Origin: Frateuria defendens
Lineage (GTDB): Bacteria; Pseudomonadota; Gammaproteobacteria; Xanthomonadales; Rhodanobacteraceae
Reading direction: 5' to 3'
Length of the DNA: 64,000 nt
Assembly (NCBI RefSeq): GCF_001182895.1
Contig: NZ_LFQR01000042.1
Location: 62,001-126,000, forward strand
Made by a program: the position numbers and the translations under genes
In this document: piece by piece, positions 26,031 to 35,621 of the stretch
Layout: every line of letters starts with the position of its first letter
Numbering within the stretch: the first letter of the stretch is position 1
The notes under the pieces: generated by a model
Databases searched by the model: none
The model's input: only the letters and a program-made list of their open reading frames with translations
What the model was told of the DNA's origin: nothing

Positions 26031-27109
26031 GCGCGGCGACGGCGCCCCGCATCGGCTTCGTCGAGCGCTACCTCAGCGCCTGGGCGGCGCTGTGCATCGT
26101 GGCCGGCGCAGGGCTCGGCTATCTGCTGCCGGACGGCTTCGCCAGGCTCGGCCGGATGGAGGTCGCCAAGGTCAACCTGCCGGTGGCCGCGCTGATCTGG
26201 CTGATGATCGTGCCGATGCTGCTCCGGATCGACTTCGCCGCGCTCGCCGGCGTGCGGCGCCAGTGGCGGGGCATCGGCATCACGCTGTTCGTCAATTGGG
26301 CGGTCAAGCCGTTCTCGATGGCCCTGCTCGGCTGGCTGTTCGTCCGCCACCTGTTCGCCGCCTGGCTGCCCGCCGGGGAGCTCGACGCCTACGTGGCCGG
26401 GCTGGTGTTGCTGGCCGCCGCACCGTGCACGGCGATGGTGTTCGTGTGGAGCCGCCTCTGCGGCGGCGAGCCGGCCTTCACGCTGAGCCAGGTCGCGCTC
26501 AACGACGCGATCATGGTGGTGGCCTTCGCGCCCATCGTGGGCCTGCTGCTGGGGCTCTCGGCGATCACCGTGCCGTGGGCCACGCTGCTGCTGTCGGTGG
26601 GGCTCTACATCGTGGCGCCGGTGCTCGCCAGCGCGGTCCTGCGCCGCGCGGTGCTCGCGCACGGCGGCCCGCTGGCGCTCCGGCGGCTGCTCGACCGGCT
26701 GGGCCCGGTGTCGCTGGCCGCCCTGCTGCTGACCCTGGTGCTGCTGTTCGGCTTCCAGGGCCGTCAGCTCGTGGCGCAGCCGCTGGTGATCGCGCTGCTG
26801 GCGGTACCGATCCTGATCCAGGTCTACTTCACCTCCGGCCTGGCCTACCTGCTCAACCGCGCTGCCGGCGTGCCCCATGCGGTGGCCGCGCCCTCGGCGC
26901 TGATCGGCGCCAGCAACTTCTTCGAGCTGGCGGTTGCCACCGCGGTGGGCCTGTTCGGCGTGCACTCGGGCGCCGCCCTGACCACCGTGGTGGGCGTGCT
27001 GATCGAGGTGCCGGTGATGCTGTCGGTCGTGCGCCTCGCCGTCGCCAGCCGGGGCTGGTACGAGGCCGGCGCGGCCCGGACGGGCGGGCGCGGCGACCTC
27101 GTACACTGA
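26027..27109 (+). CDS. acr3: ACR3-family arsenite efflux permease
   Basis: 360-residue, ten-helix inner-membrane protein that exports As(III). The ACR3 signature AAAPCTAMVFVWSRLCGGEPAFTL-type segment is present, including the essential cysteine in APCTAMV, and LNDAIMV follows. It overlaps arsC by 4 bp. arsR follows 26 bp downstream. Confidence 0.95.
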   Translation: MSAATAPRIGFVERYLSAWAALCIVAGAGLGYLLPDGFARLGRMEVAKVNLPVAALIWLMIVPMLLRIDFAALAGVRRQWRGIGITLFVNWAVKPFSMALLGWLFVRHLFAAWLPAGELDAYVAGLVLLAAAPCTAMVFVWSRLCGGEPAFTLSQVALNDAIMVVAFAPIVGLLLGLSAITVPWATLLLSVGLYIVAPVLASAVLRRAVLAHGGPLALRRLLDRLGPVSLAALLLTLVLLFGFQGRQLVAQPLVIALLAVPILIQVYFTSGLAYLLNRAAGVPHAVAAPSALIGASNFFELAVATAVGLFGVHSGAALTTVVGVLIEVPVMLSVVRLAVASRGWYEAGAARTGGRGDLVH

Positions 27110-27135
27110 CGCCGCCACTCTCCAGGGCCCATCGC

Positions 27136-27540
27136 ATGCAGACCAAGCAAGCCATCGCCATCCTCGCCGCGCTCGCCCAGGAATCCCGGCTGGCCGTGTA
27201 CCGCCTGCTGATCGAGCACGCGCCCGACGGCCTGGCCGCCAGTGCGATCGCCGAGCGCCTCGGGCTGGCCAATGCCACGCTCTCCTTCCACCTGAAGGAG
27301 CTGCAGCACGCCGGGCTCATCGTCGGCCGCCAGCAGGGACGCTTCATCTACTACGCGCCGGTGCTGGACACGATGGACGCGCTGGTCGGCTTCCTCACCG
27401 AGAACTGCTGCGGCGGCAGCGGCGCATCGTGCGCCACGCCCCGGGCCTGTGCGCCGGCAACGCAGCGCGCTTCGACCAAGACCCGGGCCGCCGAGCCTGC
27501 GCCGCGAACGAGGCGCGCTGCGCGCGCGATCGAGCGCTGA
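27136..27540 (+). CDS. arsR: ArsR-family As(III)-responsive repressor with C-terminal Cys site
   Basis: 134 residues: winged helix-turn-helix at about 35-75 (ASAIAERLGLANATLSFHLKELQHAGL) and a long basic tail. The classic ELCVCDL metal site of E. coli ArsR is absent. Instead vicinal cysteines C91-C92 and C99, C105 follow the last helix (TENCCGGSGASC), matching the C95/C96/C102 site of Acidithiobacillus ferrooxidans ArsR. Being last in the operon rather than first is less usual. The palindromes at 25459-25488 are the likely operator. Confidence 0.9.
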   Translation: MQTKQAIAILAALAQESRLAVYRLLIEHAPDGLAASAIAERLGLANATLSFHLKELQHAGLIVGRQQGRFIYYAPVLDTMDALVGFLTENCCGGSGASCATPRACAPATQRASTKTRAAEPAPRTRRAARAIER

Positions 27541-27559
27541 GCCCGCGGACGCCAATGAA

Positions 27560-27582
27560 AAGGCCGCGCGATGCGCGGCCTT
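27560..27582 (-). terminator. Hairpin terminator between arsR and the tri-haem cytochrome gene
   Basis: A perfect 10-bp stem, AAGGCCGCGC and GCGCGGCCTT, with a 3-nt loop, then TTTTC on the minus strand. The T-run serves the minus-strand cytochrome gene; on the plus strand only TT follows, so it may also work weakly for the ars operon. Confidence 0.65.
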
Positions 27583-27606
27583 CCCGTCATCGGAAACGCC
27601 GCCGCT

Positions 27607-28911
27607 TCAGAGCGGCACGCCGTGGTACTTCGCGACCTGCGCCGGCGACACCGCCGAGGCGCGGTTGCCCCAGCTGCGGCGGATGTAGGTGGCGAGCGCG
27701 GCGATCTCGCGGTCGGTGAGGCGCTGGCCGAACGGCGGCATCGAGTACGGGCGCGGGTTGCCGTCGGTGGAGGGCGCCACGGCGCCGGCCTGGATGATGC
27801 GGATCACGTTCATGCTGTTGCCGGCGGTGACCGAGCCGTTGCCGGCCAGCGGCGGATAGGCCAGGCCCGAGCCCTCGCCGTTGGGCTGGTGGCAGTCGGC
27901 GCACTCCTTGCGGTAGAGCGCCTCGCCCTCGGCCATCAGCTGCTCGGTCTCGGCCGCGTTCACCGCGATGCTCACCAGCTCCGGCGGCTCCTTCGTGGGC
28001 ACGGTCTTGACGTAGGTGGCGATCGCCTTGGCGTCCGTCGCGGTCAGGTATTGCAGGCTGTGGAACACGGCGTCGGCCATCGGGCCGTAGGCCGCGCCCT
28101 TGGGCGAGACGCCGGTGCGCAGCAGCGCGGCGATGTCCTCCACGCTCCACTGCGCCAGGCCCTCCTGGTTGAGCGCCGGGCCGTACCAGCCCTGGCCCAC
28201 CACTTCGCCGCCGGAGAGGTAGCGCGAGGCCGGCAGCGAGGCCAGCGGGCCGCGGCCCGAGTGGCACATGTTGCAGTGGCCGAGGCCGTCCACCAGATAT
28301 TTGCCGCGGTTCCACTCCGCCCCCTGCGACGGGTCGGGCCGGAATTCGGCGGGTCGGAAATACAGCATACGCCAGCCCAGCACCGCGAAGCGCATGTTGA
28401 AGGGGAACGGCATGCGGTTCTGCGAATTCGGCTGCGAGGACGCCGGCCGCGACATCAGGTAGGCGAAGATGGCGTCGCTGTCCTCGCGGCTCAGGTTGGT
28501 GAAGTTGGTGAACGGGAAGGCCGGGTACAGGAAACCGCGCGGGGACACGCCGTAGTGCATCACGCGCCAGAAGTCGTCGGCAGTCCAGCTGCCGATACCG
28601 TTGTTCTTGTCGGGCGTGATGTTGGTGGAATACAGCGTGCCGAACGGCGTGACGAACTCCAGGCCGCCGGCGTAGAGGTCGCCGCGCGGCACCGTGTGGC
28701 AGGCCACGCAGTCGCCGGCCAGCGCGAGATAGCGCCCGCGCGCGATCAGCGCCGGATCCTTGAGGTTGACCGGGCTGCCCGACCCCACCCGCGAGGCGAT
28801 GAGGGTCGGCAGGCCGCCCTGGCGCACGAACAGCCACGCCGCGACGATGAGGCCCGCCAGCACGATCGCCAGCAAAGGCCACAGCCAGTAACGCTTCGAT
28901 GACTTGCTCAT
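27607..28911 (-). CDS. Membrane-anchored tri-haem cytochrome c (dehydrogenase cytochrome subunit type)
   Basis: 434 residues. An N-terminal membrane helix (about 10-30) is followed by three cytochrome c domains with haem motifs CVACH (68-72), CNMCH (213-217) and CADCH (337-341). The layout is that of the cytochrome subunit of membrane-bound alcohol/gluconate/aldehyde dehydrogenases (AdhB type), which pass electrons to ubiquinone. No dehydrogenase subunit is nearby; the neighbour upstream is another cytochrome c. The electron donor is therefore unknown. MSKSSKRYW start with a plausible upstream gap of 277 bp occupied by a repeat. Confidence 0.88.
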   Translation of the reverse strand: MSKSSKRYWLWPLLAIVLAGLIVAAWLFVRQGGLPTLIASRVGSGSPVNLKDPALIARGRYLALAGDCVACHTVPRGDLYAGGLEFVTPFGTLYSTNITPDKNNGIGSWTADDFWRVMHYGVSPRGFLYPAFPFTNFTNLSREDSDAIFAYLMSRPASSQPNSQNRMPFPFNMRFAVLGWRMLYFRPAEFRPDPSQGAEWNRGKYLVDGLGHCNMCHSGRGPLASLPASRYLSGGEVVGQGWYGPALNQEGLAQWSVEDIAALLRTGVSPKGAAYGPMADAVFHSLQYLTATDAKAIATYVKTVPTKEPPELVSIAVNAAETEQLMAEGEALYRKECADCHQPNGEGSGLAYPPLAGNGSVTAGNSMNVIRIIQAGAVAPSTDGNPRPYSMPPFGQRLTDREIAALATYIRRSWGNRASAVSPAQVAKYHGVPL

Positions 28912-28922
28912 GCGCGCCCCTT

Positions 28923-29189
28923 AGAGCCTGTTCATGACCTCCCAGTACCCCGCGCCGGGAGCTGTTTGCGCGCAGGGCAAGGAAGAACGAAGGAGTGGAC
29001 GTCCGTCCACGACTGAGTGATGACGCCGCCCTGCGGGCAAGCAGACCCGGCCCTGCGGGTTGCTTCGCTGTGGCCGCCAGGTGGTGGTACGTCGCGCCGG
29101 GCAGGCTGGCTGCCTGGCCAAGCGGCGCGCTGCCGCCTGGCGGCCACAGCGAAGCAACGCGGGGCACTGGGAGGCCATGAACAGGCTCT
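28923..29189. repeat. Nested long inverted repeat (MITE-like) between two cytochrome genes
   Basis: Outer arms of 32 bp (28923-28954 and 29158-29189) match at 30 positions and begin AGAGCCTGTTCATG. Inside, TTGCTTCGCTGTGGCCGCCAGG (about 29060-29081) pairs with 29135-29156, and GTGGAC-GTCC-GTCCAC (28995-29010) forms a third hairpin. The right arm ends on the first base of the downstream gene's stop codon. No transposase is encoded. It looks like a mobile, non-autonomous or REP-cluster element. The 277-bp gap holds nothing else. Confidence 0.8.
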
Positions 29190-29962
29190 TACTGCTGCAT
29201 GCTGCCGCAGACCAGCGGCAGCTTCTGGGTGGCGGAAGCCGGCTCGGCCTGGAGCGTGTCGCTGCCCGGACGCGAAGCGATCCAGATGCCCACGGCCTCG
29301 ATGTCGGCGGTGCTCAACCGGTCCACCACCTCGTGCATGCAGTCCGGCGCCACCGCCTGGCGCGCGCCGTTCTTCCAGCCGCCGAGCTGCGCGGTGAGGT
29401 AGCTGCGCGACATGCCGACCAGTCGCGGGATGGCCGGGTCGCGGCCTTCCAGCCGGGTACCGTGGCAGGCCGCGCAGGCCGGCACGCCGAGCTGCGCGTC
29501 GCCCTGCTCCACCAGCGCCTGGCCGCGCTGCAGCACCGCGGGCGCGATGCCCTCGGTGGAGGCCGGCGGCTCGTAGTGCGGCGCCTGCCTGGCGTAGTAG
29601 TCGGCCACCTCGCGCATGTAGGCGTCGTCCATGAAGCGCACCAGGTAGACCATCTGCGTGTAGCGCCGCTGGCCGTCCTTGAAGGCCTTGAGCTGGTGGT
29701 AGAGGTAATCCGCCGATTTGCCTGACAGGCGCGGATAGAACTGGTTGTAGGCCACGCCCTCGCCGTGCACGCCATGGCAGGCCGCGCAGCCCATCAGGCG
29801 CTGCTCCATGGTGTCGGGCACCTCGGCCGCCACGGCCTTGCCGCCGGCGCCGAAGACGCCCAGGATGGCGACGATCAGCCAGGCGGCCCAGGACTCCGGC
29901 CGGCCGGGACGACGTGTAGGGGATGCAGCGCGCGCAGCGTGGGGAAGCTGGGTCGTTTCCAT
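29189..29962 (-). CDS. Di-haem cytochrome c4-like protein
   Basis: 257 residues from the ATG at 29962 (GGAG ribosome site). An N-terminal hydrophobic segment (about 25-46, ending AVAAE) is a signal peptide or anchor. Two haem domains follow: CAACH at 59-63 and CAACH at 163-167, each with distal Met candidates, the class of cytochrome c4. It would shuttle electrons in the periplasm, perhaps from the tri-haem cytochrome encoded after it to a terminal oxidase. A longer in-frame start at 30049 gives an unlikely Cys-rich leader. Confidence 0.87.
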   Translation of the reverse strand: METTQLPHAARAASPTRRPGRPESWAAWLIVAILGVFGAGGKAVAAEVPDTMEQRLMGCAACHGVHGEGVAYNQFYPRLSGKSADYLYHQLKAFKDGQRRYTQMVYLVRFMDDAYMREVADYYARQAPHYEPPASTEGIAPAVLQRGQALVEQGDAQLGVPACAACHGTRLEGRDPAIPRLVGMSRSYLTAQLGGWKNGARQAVAPDCMHEVVDRLSTADIEAVGIWIASRPGSDTLQAEPASATQKLPLVCGSMQQ

Positions 29963-30066
29963 GCGGCTCCATTCGGAAAGCAAGGCCTCGGGAGGCGAGG
30001 CGTGGCACCACGGACAACAACGCTTGCCGCAACATCTTGTCGCAGCCATCGCAAAGGATCAATCAC

Positions 30067-31692
<1,626 letters not shown>

Positions 31693-31765
31693 GGCACAGG
31701 AACCTCGCCCGCGGGCGCGGATCCATCGTGGAACGCGCCCACCCTTCAAGCCCAAGGACCGCCCC

Positions 31766-32440
31766 ATGCACGCGATCAGGAACCTCCTCGCCCGGAACAA
31801 GGGCTTCCTCGCCTTCATGCTCTGCATGTTCATGTTCCGCAGCGCGCTGGCGGACTGGAACGTGGTGCCCACCGGCTCGATGCAGCCGACCATCCGCATC
31901 GGCGACCGCATCGTGGTGAACCGCGCGGCCTACGACGTGCGCGTGCCGTTCACCCACGTCTCGCTGTGGCAGCTGGGCGACCCGCAGCGCGGCGACATCG
32001 TGGTGGTCGACTCCAGCGCGGCCGGGGAGCGGTTGGTGAAGCGGGTGATCGGCCTGCCCGGCGACACCGTGGCGCTGCGCGGCAACGTGCTCTACGTCAA
32101 CGGCCGCGCCGCGCGCTACCGGCCGGCCACGGCCGACGGCATCCGCGACGACCTGCGCGACCCAGCCGTCTACGCCATCGAAGCGCTGGACGGCATGCGC
32201 CACCGCGTGCGCCTCTCGCGCTACGCCCCCAGCCCGGTCAGCCACTACGGCCCGGTGACGGTGCCCACCGGCCGCTACCTGCTGCTCGGCGACGACCGCG
32301 ACGACAGCCTGGACTCGCGCTACTTCGGCGCCGTGCCGCGCCGCGAGATCGTGGGGCGGGCGCGCTACGTGGCCGTCTCGCTCGACCCGGCCCACCACTA
32401 CCTGCCGCGCCCCGGACGCCTCGCCGCCCCCTTGGACTGA
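31766..32440 (+). CDS. lepB: Signal peptidase I
   Basis: 224 residues, family S26. One N-terminal membrane helix (about 13-30), catalytic Ser38 in PTGSMQPT and Lys92 in LVKRVIGLPGD, and box E GDDRDDSLDSRYFG. It removes signal peptides on the periplasmic face. It is shorter than LepB of E. coli and has one instead of two N-terminal helices, and is not next to lepA or rnc, so it is likely a second signal peptidase paralogue. Confidence 0.88.
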   Translation: MHAIRNLLARNKGFLAFMLCMFMFRSALADWNVVPTGSMQPTIRIGDRIVVNRAAYDVRVPFTHVSLWQLGDPQRGDIVVVDSSAAGERLVKRVIGLPGDTVALRGNVLYVNGRAARYRPATADGIRDDLRDPAVYAIEALDGMRHRVRLSRYAPSPVSHYGPVTVPTGRYLLLGDDRDDSLDSRYFGAVPRREIVGRARYVAVSLDPAHHYLPRPGRLAAPLD

Positions 32441-32503
32441 GCCGGCAGGCCAGCGGGCGGCCATTTGAGGCTCCTTCCCCCAAGCGGCCGTCCAGGTTTC
32501 CGC

Positions 32504-32795
32504 TCACCACGGAACCCGCCGCCCCAGGTAATCCAGGTACTGCAAACCCGCCTTTCCCGCCTGCGCATCCATGGTGTCCGCGAGGTTCGGGATGCTCTCC
32601 TCGATACTCAGGCGCGCCTGGGGGCCGCCCATGTCGGTCCGCACCCAGCCCGGAGCCATGAGCAGCAGCGTTCCCGCCTCGCCGGCGTGGCGGGCGGCGA
32701 AGCTGCGCATGAACATGTTGAGCGCCGCCTTGCTGCCGCGATACACCTCGTAGTGCCCGTGCTCGTTGTTGGCGACGCTTCCCTGGGCTCGCACG
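32504..32795 (-). pseudogene. Short-chain dehydrogenase, C-terminal remnant
   Basis: The 3' third of an SDR gene. It keeps the Y-x-x-x-K active-site motif (YRGSKAALN), the following helix and MAPGWVRTDMGG, and ends in a normal stop. Upstream of about 32795 homology ceases: the Rossmann glycine motif and NNAG are absent and the sequence becomes arginine/proline-rich with a REP-like hairpin at 32866-32893. A longer open frame to 32908 exists but is not SDR-like. Confidence 0.75.
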
Positions 32796-32865
32796 CACGG
32801 TCGTCGCGGTGGTGCCCGGATTCCGGGCCGCCTGCGGCGAGCCGGCACACTAGTCGGCAATCGCG

Positions 32866-32893
32866 GGGGCGCTCCCTTTCGTGGGAGCGCCCC
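32866..32893. repeat. Strong hairpin of GTGGGAGCG type
   Basis: An 11-bp perfect stem (GGGGCGCTCCC, 32866-32876, and GGGAGCGCCCC, 32883-32893) around TTTCGT. GTGGGAGC-headed palindromes are a common REP class in pseudomonads and xanthomonads. It sits next to the break point of the SDR remnant. Confidence 0.55.
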
Positions 32894-32992
32894 ATGCACG
32901 GCTTGCATGGCCTGCAGGTGATGCGGATGCCCGGCGCATAGCGCCAGGCATTTACCCGGCCGCTCGCCGGCATGCCCGCAAGAAGGCGTCGC

Positions 32993-34390
32993 TCAGCCCT
33001 GCCCGCCGCTCGACTTGCGCACGATCAGCATGGCCAGTTCCAGCGACTGCTCGTAGTTGAGGCGCGGGTCCACCATCGACTTGTAGGCGCGTTCGAGGTC
33101 GCTCTCGGAGAGGTCGCGCGCGCCGCCCATGCACTCGGTGACGTTCTCGCCGGTGAGCTCCAGGTGCACGCCGCCCAGGCGCGTGCCGGCCGCCGCGTGG
33201 ATGTCCAGCGCCTGGTCCAGCTCGCCGCGGATGTTGTCGAAACGGCGGGTCTTGTAGCCGTTGGAGGTGCTCTCGGTGTTGCCGTGCATCGGGTCGGCCA
33301 CCCACAGCACGCGCCGTCCCTCGCGCTTGACCGCCTCCAGCAGCGGCGGCAGCGCCTCGGCGATCTTGGCGTTGCCCATGCGGTGGATCAGGGTGAGCCG
33401 GCCCGGCTCCTCGTGCGGGTTCAGCGCGTCGATCAGCGGCAGCAGCTGCTCGGGCGTCACCGACGGCCCCACCTTCACCGCGATCGGGTTGCGGATGCCG
33501 CGGAAGTACTCCGTATGCGCGCCGTCCAGCGCCGCCGTGCGCATGCCGATCCACGGGAAGTGCGTGGAGAGGTTGAACCAGCCCGCATGGCGCGGCACCT
33601 GTCGCGTGAGTGCCTGCTCGTAGTGCAGCAGCAGCGCCTCGTGCGAGGTGAAGAAATCCACCCGCGAGAAGCCGGCGATCGGCCCGGCCAGGGTCTCCAT
33701 GAAGCGCACCGAGTCGCCGATGGCGTCCACCATGCGGCGGTATTCGGCCGCCAGCGGCGAGTACTCGACCCAGGCCAGGTCCCAGTATTCCGGATGATGC
33801 AGGTCGGCGAAACCGCCGTCGATCAGCGCGCGCACGAAGTTCATCGTCAGCGCCGAATGCGCATGCGCCTGGATCAGCCGCTGCGGGTCCGCGCGGCGCG
33901 CCTCGGGCGTGAACTCGGGGCTGTTGACCAGGTCGCCGCGGAAGCTCGGCAGGGTCACGCCGTCGCGCGTCTCGGTGTCGGCCGAACGCGGCTTGGCGTA
34001 CTGCCCGGCGAAGCGGCCCACCCGCAGCACCGGCTGCTTGAGGCCGTGCACCAGCACCAGGCTCATCTGCAGCAGCACCTTGAGCCGGTTGGAAATGATC
34101 GGGCTGGTGCAGTCGGCGAAGCTCTCCGCGCAGTCGCCGCCCTGCAGCAGGAAGCGCTTGCCCTCCTGCGCCTCGGCCAGCGCCTGCTTCAGCGCCAGCA
34201 CTTCCCACGAGGTGACCAGCGGCGGCAACTGCGCGAGCTGCGCGGTGGCCTGCGCCAGTTCGTCGGCGTCCTCGTAGAACGGCTGCTGCAGCGCCACGCG
34301 CTGCTGCCAGGAACCGGGCGTCCAGCCGGCGGCTTCGCCGGCCGGCGCGGGATAAGCGTTCAGCGCCGCATGGCGCAGGTGGGTCAACAT
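32993..34390 (-). CDS. 3-Deoxy-7-phosphoheptulonate synthase, class II (plant/AroA-II type)
   Basis: First step of the shikimate pathway: phosphoenolpyruvate plus erythrose-4-phosphate to DAHP. The 465-residue protein is of class II, not the AroFGH type. C87 in LLQGGDCAESF is the metal-ligand cysteine; the PEP-site region RVGRFAGQYAKPRS and the metal-binding DPMHGNTE are visible. dsbB lies immediately upstream, its stop 1 bp before this gene's start, so they form one transcript. Confidence 0.95.
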   Translation of the reverse strand: MLTHLRHAALNAYPAPAGEAAGWTPGSWQQRVALQQPFYEDADELAQATAQLAQLPPLVTSWEVLALKQALAEAQEGKRFLLQGGDCAESFADCTSPIISNRLKVLLQMSLVLVHGLKQPVLRVGRFAGQYAKPRSADTETRDGVTLPSFRGDLVNSPEFTPEARRADPQRLIQAHAHSALTMNFVRALIDGGFADLHHPEYWDLAWVEYSPLAAEYRRMVDAIGDSVRFMETLAGPIAGFSRVDFFTSHEALLLHYEQALTRQVPRHAGWFNLSTHFPWIGMRTAALDGAHTEYFRGIRNPIAVKVGPSVTPEQLLPLIDALNPHEEPGRLTLIHRMGNAKIAEALPPLLEAVKREGRRVLWVADPMHGNTESTSNGYKTRRFDNIRGELDQALDIHAAAGTRLGGVHLELTGENVTECMGGARDLSESDLERAYKSMVDPRLNYEQSLELAMLIVRKSSGGQG

Positions 34391-34391
34391 C

Positions 34392-34889
34392 TCAACCTCG
34401 TTTGCGCACGCTGGCGCGGATCGCCCAGACGGCGAGCAGTACGAACCACAGCAGGGTCCAGGCCGGCATCGGCAGGCCCAGGATCGGGTCTACCTTGGCG
34501 CATTCGCCGGAACCGGTGAACACCATCTTCAGCACCTTGGCGAACGGAAAGGCGTCCAGCATGTAGCCCAGCGGCAGGCCGCAGGCCGGCACCTGGTCGG
34601 CGGGCAGCGACTGGATCCACAGGTGGCGTCCCGCCACCGCGATGCCCCACGCCGCGCCCAGCAGCACGCCGCCGGTATACACCCAGCGGCCGCCGCCACG
34701 CGGCGCATGCGTCGCCCCCAGCAGGAAGAACGCACCCATGGCCACGAACGCGATGCGCTGGAAGATGCACAGCGGGCACGGCGCCAGGCCCCAGACGTAC
34801 TGGGTATACAGCGCGAAACCGAGCAGGGCCGCGCAGATCACAAAGCCGGCGAGGAAGCTGAAGCGATAGGACCAGTGCAGGGGATTCAT
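34392..34889 (-). CDS. dsbB: Disulfide bond formation protein DsbB
   Basis: Inner-membrane quinone-linked oxidase of DsbA. 165 residues, four membrane helices, and both redox pairs: C38-C41 (APCPLCIFQR) and C103/C130 in the second periplasmic loop, positions very close to those in E. coli. The ATG at 34889 is the first residue of the conserved N-terminus. Its stop is 1 bp from the DAHP synthase start. Confidence 0.93.
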   Translation of the reverse strand: MNPLHWSYRFSFLAGFVICAALLGFALYTQYVWGLAPCPLCIFQRIAFVAMGAFFLLGATHAPRGGGRWVYTGGVLLGAAWGIAVAGRHLWIQSLPADQVPACGLPLGYMLDAFPFAKVLKMVFTGSGECAKVDPILGLPMPAWTLLWFVLLAVWAIRASVRKRG

Positions 34890-35032
34890 CGGCAAAACGG
34901 CGACTTGGGGAACGCCGACATTACCCGCTCCCCGCCCCGCTGTCAGCCGGACATTTCCAGACGTCCAGATACGACGAACCCCGGCCGGTCGCCCGATCGG
35001 GGGTCGCAGAACGCAGTGGAGCGCGAGGGCGC

Positions 35033-35416
35033 TTACTCGGCGTCGGCCGCCTGCACGCGCGGGCGATCCACCAGCTCGACGTACGCCATCGGCGCGTTGT
35101 CGCCGGGGCGGAAGCCGCACTTGAGGATGCGCAGGTAGCCACCGGGACGCTGGCTGTAGCGCGGGCCGATCTCGACGAACAGCTTGCCCACGGCCTGCTT
35201 GTCGCGCAGGCGCGAGAAGGCGAGGCGGCGGTTGGCGACACCGTCGGTCTTGGCCAGGGTGATCAGCGGCTCGGCCACGCGGCGAAGTTCCTTCGCCTTG
35301 GGCAAGGTGGTGCGGATCAGCTCGTGCTTGAACAGCGACGCGGCCATGTTGCGGAACATGGCTTCGCGGTGGCTGCTGGTCCGGTTGAGCTTGCGTCCGG
35401 ATTTCATGTGGCGCAT
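35033..35416 (-). CDS. rplQ: 50S ribosomal protein L17
   Basis: 127 residues, start [20 protein letters not shown], typical of bacterial L17, which lines the peptide exit tunnel. Last gene of the alpha operon. It is separated from rpoA by 205 bp containing several hairpins, an unusually long gap for this pair. Confidence 0.97.
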   Translation of the reverse strand: MRHMKSGRKLNRTSSHREAMFRNMAASLFKHELIRTTLPKAKELRRVAEPLITLAKTDGVANRRLAFSRLRDKQAVGKLFVEIGPRYSQRPGGYLRILKCGFRPGDNAPMAYVELVDRPRVQAADAE

Positions 35417-35449
35417 GGCGAAAACTCTCTCTATCAGTCTGTTGTTATG

Positions 35450-35473
35450 AAAAGCCGGCGCTCAGGTCCGGCT
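35450..35473 (-). terminator. Hairpin in the rpoA-rplQ gap
   Basis: On the minus strand an AAGCCGG/CCGGCTT 7-bp stem is followed by TTC. It could cause partial termination or mark processing before rplQ. Further hairpins lie upstream in the same gap: GGCCC/GGGCC near 35495-35516. Confidence 0.35.
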
Positions 35474-35526
35474 TCCCGCGGTTGCCCGCTTTTACGGCCC
35501 TGGTTGAAACGGGCCTTTTCTTAGAG

Positions 35527-35600
35527 TGCGGCCATGGATGGCCGCTTCTGGACTTCCAGATCGCGGGAGCAGACGCCGCTGCGACGCCTACTCCCGACTA
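35527..35600. repeat. REP-like hairpins in the rpoA-rplQ gap
   Basis: GCGGCCATGGATGGCCGC (35527-35544) is a perfect 8-bp stem with a 2-nt loop. It is followed by GCGGGAGCAGACGCCGCTGC-type sequence closing with CTCCCG, which resembles the GGGAGC-headed REP class. These account for most of the 205-bp gap. Confidence 0.45.
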
Positions 35601-35621
35601 CCGCGATCAGGGACGATCGCA

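Noticed and set aside
28921-29178. Open frames across the nested inverted repeat
   Set aside because: The coding potential comes from the repeat itself; no start site or family match.
32796-32908. N-terminal extension of the SDR remnant
   Set aside because: The frame is open but encodes Arg/Pro-rich sequence and covers a hairpin repeat, not a Rossmann fold.
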